A stretch of DNA of 20,260 nucleotides from Acrasis kona (Eukaryota > Heterolobosea > Eutetramitea > Acrasida > Acrasidae). The stretch is from positions 1-20,260 of the forward strand of contig JAOPGA020001838.1 in assembly GCA_026419775.2 (NCBI GenBank), in the 5' to 3' direction. The notes under the pieces are model-generated. The model was not told the origin of the DNA and ran no database searches. It worked only from the letters and a program-made list of their open reading frames with translations. Below are positions 1 through 7,307 of this stretch, one piece after another; within the stretch, counting starts at the first letter, position 1; every line of letters starts with the position of its first letter. The position numbers and the translations under genes are program-made.

Positions 1-88
1 CTTGTCTGGATCTGAAAAACTTTGTGATTTGGCTCAAAGATCAAAGGACAGGACCGAAACAGAAGAGGAAGCACAATCGGATGAATAA
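1..88 (+). CDS. 3' end of an unidentified protein gene (partial)
   Basis: An open frame enters from the left edge (first full codon at 2) and ends at TAA 86-88. The 28 visible C-terminal residues are hydrophilic and acidic near the end (ETEEEAQSDE). They are too few to name the protein. The stop codon overlaps an AATAAA poly(A) signal at 84-89, an arrangement seen in several confident genes of this window, which supports this as a true gene end. Reading frame and stop are seen directly; that it is a gene is inferred. Confidence 0.5.
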   Translation, partial: LSGSEKLCDLAQRSKDRTETEEEAQSDE

Positions 89-152
89 ATGTATTTCTAA
101 ATTTTTTTTTAATTTTGCTCTGAATTGTTTGGTTATTGATGGTTACGCTCCA

Positions 153-380
153 ACGGTTGGTAATGGTAGAACTTGGTTATACTACCGTATCTTACCCGGT
201 TAAACCAAACTTGCAACCAAACCATTACCTACTTTTGGTTAGGATTGGTGAAGGTATTGGTTAAAGGATTGGTGATTGCAACGGTGATTAATTTGGTTTT
301 GTGTGGTTGTATAAATGGTGATTGGCCAACCACCAAACATATTACCATATTGATCACCGATAGCAACCGAACAACCAGTC
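153..380. repeat. TTGGTT/GGTGATT-rich fold-back repeats
   Basis: Two adjacent imperfect inverted repeats. In the first, about 153-180 (GGTTGGTAATGG...) pairs with about 203-231 (AACCAAACCATTACC). In the second, about 271-322 (GCAACGGTGATTAATTTGG) pairs with about 324-380 (GGCCAACC...TTGATCACCGATAGCAACC). Both strands are full of TTGGTT, GGTTGG and ATTGGTGAT variants, so the stretch may be a degenerate short-unit repeat that folds back, or a decayed MITE-like element. No target-site duplication is obvious. Confidence 0.5.
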
Positions 381-543
381 ACAAGTCTCATCAAAAGCTT
401 TTATTTTGTAAAAAAACACTTGATTGCATTGTTGACCCTTTGAAGAAGAAGAGGATTAATAACAATAGGACGACTGTTCATAGAAAGAGAAATAAGAACA
501 ATATGAAAAGTTTGGTTTCTCGACAAATGAATACGTGTTGAAG

Positions 544-671
544 TTGTATGGCAATCCAAACGTTTTGCAATCGTATCAATCATCTGCCCCAATCAGCTTT
601 ATCAGAGTAATGTTACTGGAACTAAGTGTCCTCAGTGTCATTCATCGCGTATTATACTTGATTTTCGCTAG
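544..671 (+). CDS. possible C-terminal exon with a CPxC zinc-binding motif
   Basis: One frame is open from 531 and ends at TAG 669-671. Its product looks protein-like and ends in GTKCPQCHSSRIILDFR. AATAAA follows the stop immediately (672-677). The frame has no ATG, so it would have to be a downstream exon. The nearest acceptor-like AG is at 542-543, and joining there from a GT at 511 (after codons for NNMK) keeps the frame, but that donor is weak. CPxCxSxxIxxD resembles the start of TFIIB-type zinc ribbons, but no second CxxC follows, so no family is assigned. It could be chance. The rest of 672-957 has no gene I can support. Confidence 0.25.
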
Positions 672-780
672 AATAAATCCATATTGCATCACGCGAAAAT
701 TTAAAAAATATCAGTTCTACAGCTGAAGAACTAATGCGATGCAGAGCATAATTGTATTTGATACCTGCTTTGTTCTGTTG

Positions 781-817
781 TGTCTATAGATAGATCTGTA
801 CAAACTATCTATAGACA
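781..817. promoter_or_regulatory. perfect 13-bp inverted repeat upstream of the aldolase gene
   Basis: TGTCTATAGATAG at 781-793 is repeated exactly as its reverse complement at 805-817, with an 11-nt loop. It lies about 100-175 bp upstream of the possible start codons of the next gene. It could be a dimeric operator-like site or a 5'-UTR hairpin; the sequence alone does not decide. Confidence 0.5.
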
Positions 818-957
818 TTTATTGTTCGCTCCTCCTTTTATCCATCAGTTGCTCTACTTCCACCCAAAGATCGAGGTGTGAGATACTGTATGGACATTAT
901 GATGGACAACTGAATTTTATGCTATTTACAACACAGCAACCTGATCAAAATCAAAAA

Positions 958-1887
958 ATGACAACACGCTTTACTGGATTATACCCTGCAACTTTGACAC
1001 CATTTAATAAGGATGGATCTATCAACCTAGAAGGTATTGATAAATATGCAAAGCACTTCATTGACGGAGGGATGGACGGCGTGTTCGTAAATGGGACATC
1101 GGGAGAGAGCATGTCATTAAGCATAAATGAACGTAAGAAGGTTATTGAGGAGTGGGTGGCAGCCAACAAGAAGCACAATGGAAAGTTGCAAATAATTGCC
1201 CACATTGGGGCGCAGAGCGTTGAGGACTCAAAAGAGCTCGCGAAGCACGCTGAATCAGTTGGAGCCGCAGGTATATCTGCTATGGCACCTGCTTTCTTCA
1301 AGCCAAAGTCCTTGGAACAACTCATTGAATATTTAAATGAGATCGCCAAAGCCGCCAGTAATACCCCATTCTTTTATTACCACTTCCCTGGTATTACCGG
1401 AGTAGACTTCCCAGTACACAAAGTTCTCTCAGAAGGGGCAAAGAAATTCTCTACCATGAGAGGTGCCAAATTTACTGGGTATGACATGCGTGATTTGAAC
1501 AAATCAATCAGCTTAGAAGGTGGAAGATTTGATCTACTCAATGGTTTCGAGTTCTTATGGCTTCCTGCTGTTTCAATCGGAGGTGTAGGTGCCGTCGGAC
1601 TTTCTGCTAACTTATGTCCAGAGTTATTTAGAGATATAGAAAAGTACGGTCAGGATAAGGATGCAAAGGGACTCGCAAAAGCACAAGAAGCACAAAGAAA
1701 GATCATCCAACTGTTTGATATAATAGAGAAGCAAGAAAACTACATGTCTCCGTTCAAGCACATTATGAAGTGGTTGATTGGTATTGATTTTGGACCTGTC
1801 AGGACGCCATTAAAAAATATGACTGACTCAGAAGCGGAGGAAATGATAAAGCAGCTGGAGGCTTTGGGATTCAAGACGAACCAATAA
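958..1887 (+). CDS. NPL: N-acetylneuraminate lyase (NPL-type, DHDPS/NanA aldolase family)
   Basis: A class I aldolase expected to cleave N-acetylneuraminate to N-acetylmannosamine and pyruvate in the cytosol. With the start at 958 it has 309 residues, normal for the family. Family landmarks are in order: substrate loop GTSGES (residues 46-51), YYHFPGITGV with the catalytic Tyr at 141, and GAKFTG with the Schiff-base Lys at 171. YYHFPGITGV resembles animal NPL (YYHIPALTGV) more than bacterial DHDPS. An in-frame ATG at 919 would add 13 unconserved residues. I prefer 958 because of its A-rich context (tcaaaaaATG), shared with other genes here, and its family-like N-terminus. AATAAA overlaps the stop (1883-1888), with a second copy at 1933-1938. 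Another NAL/DHDPS-family sugar-acid aldolase cannot be excluded. Confidence 0.87.
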   Translation: MTTRFTGLYPATLTPFNKDGSINLEGIDKYAKHFIDGGMDGVFVNGTSGESMSLSINERKKVIEEWVAANKKHNGKLQIIAHIGAQSVEDSKELAKHAESVGAAGISAMAPAFFKPKSLEQLIEYLNEIAKAASNTPFFYYHFPGITGVDFPVHKVLSEGAKKFSTMRGAKFTGYDMRDLNKSISLEGGRFDLLNGFEFLWLPAVSIGGVGAVGLSANLCPELFRDIEKYGQDKDAKGLAKAQEAQRKIIQLFDIIEKQENYMSPFKHIMKWLIGIDFGPVRTPLKNMTDSEAEEMIKQLEALGFKTNQ

Positions 1888-2030
1888 AAGTCATTTTTTT
1901 AACATTCTTTTTGTTCAGTAGTACTGTTGATTAATAAAGTTTGATGGAATACACCTTTACGCCGTTTCTCTTCGGTCATCGATGGAGGGTTTATGAAGTT
2001 TAGTTGAGTTTTTTGTACTTTCACCTTACA

Positions 2031-2720
2031 ATGAGCTCATCACAACGATTCCGCTTCTTGTGTGTGATTGATTTTGAGGCAACATGTGACGACTATAACG
2101 TTAATCATGGCGATCAATTGCAGGAGATTATAGAATTTCCTGCCGTACTTTTAGATACCGAGGTATTGAAAGTTGTAGATACATTTCAAGTTTTTATAAA
2201 ACCAGAGGTAGAACCGATATTGACTGATTTCTGTAAAAATCTTACTGGGATTACACAAGATCAAATAGATAATGGAATTAATTTGTTGGATGCAATGAAG
2301 AGATTTGACGATTGGTTACACGTGACACATGGTGTTATCTCTACAGGTTTGGAAAGAAACTTTGCAATAGCTACAGATGGTCCTTGGGACATCAAGAACA
2401 TGTTATTCAACGTAAGGTTCACTTAACGCGGATCTAACTTGTTGAAAAAGGACTGCAAAAGGAAGAACATTTTGGACTACTTTCATGATGTGAAATACTA
2501 TTCAGAGTGGGTAAATGTTAGAAGAATGTACAAAAGCGAGTATGGAAGGGCTGGAGGAATCACATCGCAGTTACAGGGCCTCAACATGACATTTGAAGGG
2601 AAAGAGCATTGTGGTTTAGATGATGCCAAGAACATTGCCAGAATTGTCATCAAGATGATCACAGATGGGAAAGTATTTAAATTAAATGACCGACTAAGAG
2701 GAAAGAAAAAAGAAAAATAG
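2031..2720 (+). CDS. ERI1-like 3'-5' exoribonuclease (DEDDh family), two exons
   Basis: A 216-residue 3'-to-5' exonuclease. In this family the substrates are histone mRNA, 5.8S rRNA 3' ends or small RNAs. Coding exons are 2031-2411 and 2451-2720. The 39-nt intron has GTAAGG...AAAAG borders, a CTAAC branch-like site and an in-frame stop, and it falls inside the conserved block that begins DGPWDI and continues after the junction. All DEDDh residues are present: Asp14 and Glu16 in DFEATCD, Asp116 in TDGPWD, His180 and Asp185 in HCGLDDAKNIAR. There is no SAP domain, so it is closer to the stand-alone ERI2/ERI3 forms. The ATG at 2031 lies 16 residues before the first catalytic Glu. The stop is TAG, with poly(A) signals 57 nt downstream. 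Confidence 0.9.
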
Positions 2721-2776
2721 ATTGGGTGGAACACATTTTAACACGTTATCACAAAAGTTTAATGTAATGTTTCAAC

Positions 2777-2813
2777 AATAAAAATAAAGTCTATTTTGAA
2801 AAAACGATTTATT
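2777..2813. terminator. convergent poly(A) signals between the exonuclease gene and actin
   Basis: AATAAA occurs twice on the plus strand (2777-2782 and 2783-2788) for the exonuclease gene. It occurs once on the minus strand (TTTATT at 2808-2813), 19 nt past the actin stop. The two stop codons are only 112 bp apart, so the 3' ends of the transcripts probably overlap. Confidence 0.6.
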
Positions 2814-2832
2814 AAAAATGTGCAGACATATC

Positions 2833-3960
2833 TTAGAAGCATTTTCTGTGAACGATACCTGGTCCTGATTCTTCGTACTCGTCCTTTGAGATCCACATTT
2901 GTTGGAAAGTAGATAGAGAGGCCAAGATGGAACCACCAATCCAGACGGAGTATTTACGTTCTGGTGGGGCGACAACCTTGATCTTCATTGAGGCTGGTGC
3001 CAAGTTGGTCAACTCCTTGGTCATGCGCTCGGCAATACCCTCGAACATGGTCGTACCACCGGACAAGACAACGTTTCCGTACAAGTCCTTTCTGATATCG
3101 ATATCGCACTTACCGATGGAGTTGAAGGTGGTCTCGTGGACACCAGCAGCTTCCATACCGATGAAGTTGGGTTGGAACAAGACTTCTGGGCATCTGAAAC
3201 GCTCGTTACCAACGGTAATGACGTTACCGTCGGGAAGTTCGTAGCTCTTCTCCAAAGCTGATGACTCAGCGGCCTTCTTCATCTCCTCGTCGAAGTCAAG
3301 GGCGATGTAGCACAACTTCTCCTTGATATCACGAACGATTTCACGCTCGGCGGTGGTGGTGAATGAGTAACCACGTTCCATCAAGATCTTCATCAAGTAG
3401 TCGGTCAAATCTCTTCCGGCCAAATCCAAACGCAAGATAGCGTGGGGTAAGGCGTAACCTTCGTAGATTGGTACGGTGTGGGAGACACCATCACCAGAGT
3501 CCATAACAATACCAGTGGTACGTCCGGAGGCGTATAGGGACAAGACAGCTTGGATGGCAACGTACATGGCTGGGACGGAGAAGGTCTCGAACATGATTTG
3601 GGTCATCTTCTCTCTGTTGGCCTTGGGGTTCAATGGGGCTTCAGTCAACAAGACGGGGTGCTCCTCTGGNGCAACACGCAATTCATTGTAGAAGGTGTGA
3701 TGCCAGATCTTCTCCATATCGTCCCAGTTGGTAACAATACCGTGCTCGATTGGGTAACGTAGAGTCAAGATACCTCTCTTGGATTGGGCTTCGTCACCAA
3801 CGTAGGCGTCCTTGTTTCCCATACCAACCATGATGGACTTTTGCTTGGGTCTACCAATGATGGAGGGGAAGACAGCACGTGGTGCGTCATCTCCGGCGAA
3901 ACCGGCCTTGCACATACCGGATCCGTTGTCAACAACTAAAGCTTGTGGTTCGTCTGCCAT
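2833..3960 (-). CDS. actin
   Basis: Conventional actin of 375 residues, an ATPase that polymerises into cytoplasmic filaments. It runs without introns from [20 protein letters not shown] to the C-terminal IVHRKCF. Nucleotide-binding loops ([33 protein letters not shown]) and the polymerisation and hydrophobic-loop regions are intact. Codons favour C in third position more than neighbouring genes do, as expected for high expression. The C-terminus [20 protein letters not shown] differs from the common [20 protein letters not shown]. The single N in the window (3670) falls at the third position of GCN, so residue 97 is Ala whatever the base, matching RVAPEEHP. The start has an A-rich leader (aaaacaagATG). 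Confidence 0.97.
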   Translation of the reverse strand: MADEPQALVVDNGSGMCKAGFAGDDAPRAVFPSIIGRPKQKSIMVGMGNKDAYVGDEAQSKRGILTLRYPIEHGIVTNWDDMEKIWHHTFYNELRVXPEEHPVLLTEAPLNPKANREKMTQIMFETFSVPAMYVAIQAVLSLYASGRTTGIVMDSGDGVSHTVPIYEGYALPHAILRLDLAGRDLTDYLMKILMERGYSFTTTAEREIVRDIKEKLCYIALDFDEEMKKAAESSALEKSYELPDGNVITVGNERFRCPEVLFQPNFIGMEAAGVHETTFNSIGKCDIDIRKDLYGNVVLSGGTTMFEGIAERMTKELTNLAPASMKIKVVAPPERKYSVWIGGSILASLSTFQQMWISKDEYEESGPGIVHRKCF

Positions 3961-4013
3961 CTTGTTTTCTTTTTTTTGTGATGTGATAATTTGGACGGTC
4001 TCTTTTTAAGTGA

Positions 4014-4075
4014 TTGACGGGCTTGACAGACAGGTTTGACATTTCATTGATTGGTTAGTTGAAGGGATGGTTGAC
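4014..4075. promoter_or_regulatory. cluster of TTGAC pentamers upstream of actin
   Basis: Four TTGAC copies lie at 4014-4018, 4023-4027, 4036-4040 and 4071-4075, all on the plus strand (GTCAA with respect to actin), starting 54 bp upstream of the actin ATG. The last is part of GTTGACTAG, which recurs upstream of the helicase gene at about 7281. A transcription-factor site is possible, but the motif is short. Confidence 0.25.
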
Positions 4076-4258
4076 TAGAGTCACGTTTACCTGTCCTGTC
4101 ATTACCTAAATAATAGTTTGATAGAGTACTTATCAGTTTGGTGTTATTACATTCTTAATCGTTATTAGTATCATCATTCTTGAGTTTGATGCTTGGATTC
4201 TTGTAATGTTGTGTCAATCCAACCACATACCAAACAAAGAGTTTTGAATAACATTTGT

Positions 4259-4562
4259 TTATTTGTTACAAGTATAGCCTCTTTTGTAGCCATTGTTTCT
4301 CAAGTTAAATCCCGGCTCACTATCTCTGTGCAAATCTATCCACACCTTAATAGATTTTGACGGTCCAATTCTTCTCCTGCTTTTTGAATGTAACTTTACT
4401 GTTTCTCAGATTTTTCAATGTAATGTATTAGCATCATCGCCCCAAGAAAATTCATGATCTAAAATGGTTGGTGGTTTCATGTTAATCTTTGATGACTCCT
4501 ACTGGCCAAGTGGCTGTGGACTGTGTTGTCATTTGTTCCTGAATTTTAATCAATTCTCTCAT
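4259..4562 (-). CDS. possible small spliced membrane-protein gene
   Basis: Three open segments on the minus strand join in frame: 4562-4503, 4458-4400 and 4376-4259. The first intron would be 44 nt (GTAGGA...TTTTAG, phase 0) and the second 23 nt (GTAAAG...AAGCAG, phase 2). The product would have 78 residues, with a short hydrophobic stretch (IMNFLGAMMLIHYI, from residue 21) and then a basic tail ending GYKRGYTCNK. Support: the ATG has the A-rich context of confident genes (acaaacaaaATG), and AATAAA overlaps the stop. Against: the 23-nt intron and its phase do not fit the other introns, and I recognise no family. The divergent neighbour starts 254 bp away, so the two may share a promoter region. 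Confidence 0.33.
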
Positions 4563-4816
4563 TTTGTTTGTGTCTGACCCGACGTGAAGTATTTGCGAGC
4601 GAGATGGATTAGTTGAAAGTTTACACAGATTTTTTCGTGCGTATTGTTAGTGTCCTGTGCCTTTTGATTTATGGCTAGCTGTGTTGAATTTTATTTGAAT
4701 TATTTTCAGGTGTTTCATTAATTGACTGGCAAGTATTTTCGTCTGTTTTCTCTTCCATTGTCCGGTTAATAAAATTGTAAAAATACTTTGGATAAAAATA
4801 CATATACGATCACAAC

Positions 4817-5636
4817 ATGTCCATTCAATCACACCTAAACGTTTTGCACCAAGAGCATGAGTTTAATGAAACCTGCGCCAACGAAATTTTCCGTGTTTAT
4901 CAGGAGAAGGTAGAGGTGAAAAAAGAAAAGAACCAGAAAGTAGTCATTGGATTATCCGGTGGATCTGCGGTCCTACCGATCTACAACATTTTAAGAACCA
5001 AGCTAACCAAAGATGATTTCAAGAACATTGCTTGGTTTTTAGCAGATGACAGATATGTTCCAGATGATCACGAAGATTCCAACCAGAAGCTATGCCTTGA
5101 TTCATTGTTTGTAGACTTGAAGGAAGGCGAATTTGACTTTAGAAGACCAAACACCAACACCGCCCATAGCGTCAAGGAAACCCAAGCTACCTACTCTGAA
5201 ACTCTCAAAGAACTCACAAAGGAACATGGTCCAGCTGATTTAATCACAATTGGAATGGTAAGTTCTTCATTAACAAATCTATAAAACATATTAGGGACCT
5301 GATGGACATACCTGCAGTTTATTCCCTTCTGTCGTCGACGAAGCCTTTGAAGAAAATGACCTTAATGATTACACAGTCCACACCGTAACTGATAAGTTTG
5401 CTGTCCGTGAGCGCGTTAGCGTCAACTTTAGATTCCTCCGCCACCACGTCAAGGAAATCATACTTTTCATTTCAGGCGAAAGCAAGCTTAAATTATTCAA
5501 GGAGATGGAACTTGATTATTTGGCCAATAACGGTGCCGATAAAAAGTTTTTGAAGAAGTGGCCAGTATCTATCATGCTTCCAAAGAGCAACGCAAAGACA
5601 ATTGCGTACGTTAAAGAACCTGAAGTAGTTGAATAA
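4817..5636 (+). CDS. PGLS: 6-phosphogluconolactonase, two exons
   Basis: Hydrolyses 6-phosphogluconolactone to 6-phosphogluconate, the second step of the oxidative pentose phosphate pathway. Exons are 4817-5257 and 5295-5636, giving 260 residues, a normal single-domain length. The 37-nt intron (GTAAGT...ATTAG, phase 0) splits the signature GM/GPDGHTCSLFP, which splicing restores. Other landmarks are GLSGGS (residues 45-50), the phosphate-binding loop, and ADDRYVP (76-82) followed by SN (88-89). No targeting peptide is evident, so it is probably cytosolic. The start is in A-rich context (atcacaacATG). AATAAA overlaps the stop (5632-5637). Confidence 0.93.
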
Positions 5637-6091
5637 AGATGTTTTGTTGAATTTTGATTTTTATTAGTTGGGAAGGATTTCCTATCAGACTTGTTCACTG
5701 GAACATTCAGCGTAGATAACAATGATTCTATTTATCAAATCTATGCAAATCCTTGTGATTTTGAAAGCTGAAGCCGTCGCACTTCGCAAGTTTTAAGGGT
5801 CATAATCATTAGTAAAAACGTCCAAAATAGGTATTCCATATGGAAGGTATCTTTTTTCTCTCAAAGATGGAAGTAACATTCAGATAATCCACAACCATAG
5901 ATATAGATATTATGTTCATTCAACGGTCACATTTATTGACGATTAGAAATAATTATAAGTGGATCCGAGAATCAGTGGCGGTTGTCCTCGATCTAGAATT
6001 TTTGTGCTTCTAAAAATAATTTCAAGCTATTTTGGGAGTCAAAAATAAAGGCAAGGATAATTGTGTTACACAAAAATTATCCCAACAAACA
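5637..6091. other. intergenic region, no supported gene
   Basis: About 455 bp between the lactonase stop and the TPR gene start. Visible features are a 12-bp perfect palindrome TTCCATATGGAA (5834-5845) and the hairpin at 6055-6082. A 36-codon minus-strand frame around 5800-5910 has no good start context or poly(A) signal, and I do not call it. Confidence 0.5.
6055..6082 (+). promoter_or_regulatory. 5'-leader hairpin next to the TPR gene start codon
   Basis: GGATAATT (6055-6062) pairs perfectly with AATTATCC (6075-6082). Inside it, GTGT and ACAC (6063-6066, 6068-6071) pair around one T, leaving a 3-A bulge. It ends 9 nt before the ATG at 6092, so in the mRNA it would sit where it could hinder scanning ribosomes. 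Confidence 0.4.
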
Positions 6092-7240
6092 ATGACAATA
6101 GAAGATGATATGATGATTGAACGTACTTGGTCGAAGACCACTCCTAGTACCAGATCCTGTGGCGCAAGCAAATACCTCCCTGTTACTCCAAGTATAGATG
6201 AAGAGCCGACACAGACACTCATAGAATATGAGAAAGTTATGGACAAATTTGATGAGGCAAGAGCCGCAAAGAACTACGACCTTGCCAGTTACACAATAGA
6301 ACTTGCAATAAGGTTGCGCCCAACGTACTTCTACTCTTATTATAAGAAGGCGTTTTTGTATAAAAGCATGAAGACAAAGACAGTTGAAACGCTAAAGTGC
6401 TGTAAACATGCCCTACTACTTGTACAAATGAGAAGAAATACTTTTTGGATACATGTACTTACTGGATTCCTTTGTGAACTCAACAACAACCTGGACGGAG
6501 CGTACAAGTGTTACAAAGAAGCCATAGATCTTGTAGACGACGGCATCATAGTCGACGCACAGCGGTATGAACATGTTGCTGACGTTTACTTCCGCATGGG
6601 AATGATTTTAGGCGACAAGAAAGACTTCACTCCAGCTATACAGCATTTTGAGAGAGCTTATGGCCTGGAACACAAACCATACTACTTGGGCATGTGCTAC
6701 AACAACATTGGCTGGTGCTACAAGCAGATGAACGACGACATTAACGCATGTGAGAACTACAGCAGAGCAATAAAAGAGAACGACAAAGTCGTACTGTTCT
6801 TCACTAACAGAGTCAAATCCTACAAATCCCTCCATAAATTCGACGAGGCCATCAGTGACATTAAACAAGTATTGAACGGCCTAACGGAAGACAAGAGGAC
6901 AGTCAGTGAGATGATGTGCGAATTGGGTTTGATATTCCACACAAAGAAACAATTCGAAAAAGCGAAGGAGCAGTTCAGAAACGCATTGACTGTTTATGAT
7001 AGAATGTTTTTCCCATACTTGTTCCTTGCTTCGCTCTCATACATGGACTCACAACTCAACGAAAGTGTACAGTTATTAGACAAGGGAATACAAAATTGTT
7101 ATGACGATGAAGCTGGTTTGAACTATTTGGTTGAGTTGAGGGCAAGGATTCATTTAATGTTAGGAAACAACGAGCTCGCCAACCAAGATACAAATAGAAT
7201 AAGATCGTACAAGAAGAATTTCTTGTCCAGGATAGATTAA
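6092..7240 (+). CDS. TPR-repeat protein of unknown function
   Basis: An intronless gene for 382 residues, largely helical with repeated tetratricopeptide-like units. Examples are DEARAAKNYDLASYTIELAIRLRP, DGAYKCYKEAIDL, PAIQHFERAYGL, YNNIGWCYKQMNDDINACENYSRAI, DEAISDIKQVL and KAKEQFRNALTVYD (roughly residues 50-370). The W-LG-Y-A-F-A-P spacing is typical of TPR scaffolds, which bind other proteins. No catalytic domain, signal peptide or membrane segment is visible. The N-terminal 40 residues look disordered. The first ATG in frame is 6092 (caacaaacaATG). AATAAA overlaps the stop (7239-7244). The gene ends 67 bp before the next gene on the same strand. I cannot assign a specific orthologue. 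Confidence 0.85.
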   Translation: MTIEDDMMIERTWSKTTPSTRSCGASKYLPVTPSIDEEPTQTLIEYEKVMDKFDEARAAKNYDLASYTIELAIRLRPTYFYSYYKKAFLYKSMKTKTVETLKCCKHALLLVQMRRNTFWIHVLTGFLCELNNNLDGAYKCYKEAIDLVDDGIIVDAQRYEHVADVYFRMGMILGDKKDFTPAIQHFERAYGLEHKPYYLGMCYNNIGWCYKQMNDDINACENYSRAIKENDKVVLFFTNRVKSYKSLHKFDEAISDIKQVLNGLTEDKRTVSEMMCELGLIFHTKKQFEKAKEQFRNALTVYDRMFFPYLFLASLSYMDSQLNESVQLLDKGIQNCYDDEAGLNYLVELRARIHLMLGNNELANQDTNRIRSYKKNFLSRID

Positions 7241-7307
7241 TAAATGTAAATAGTTAATGTACTTTCTTTGTGTAATTGAAGTTGACTAGCATTGTTTGAA
7301 GTTTTGT

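Noticed and set aside
951-1349. 132-codon minus-strand frame under the aldolase gene
   Set aside because: Antisense shadow of a well-conserved gene; no start context, no homology.
2004-2720. Two separate genes at the exonuclease locus
   Set aside because: The two frames join through a 39-nt GT-AG intron inside a conserved ERI1 block, and all DEDDh residues are then present in one protein.
4377-4458. TGA read as Trp in the small gene at 4259-4562 (variant code)
   Set aside because: One frame there would be open if TGA were sense, but every confident gene uses TGG for Trp and shows no internal TGA, so a code change is not supported.
5834-5845. TTCCATATGGAA as an SRF/MADS CArG box
   Set aside because: The core has four A/T bases between CC and GG rather than six, so it is only a 12-bp palindrome.
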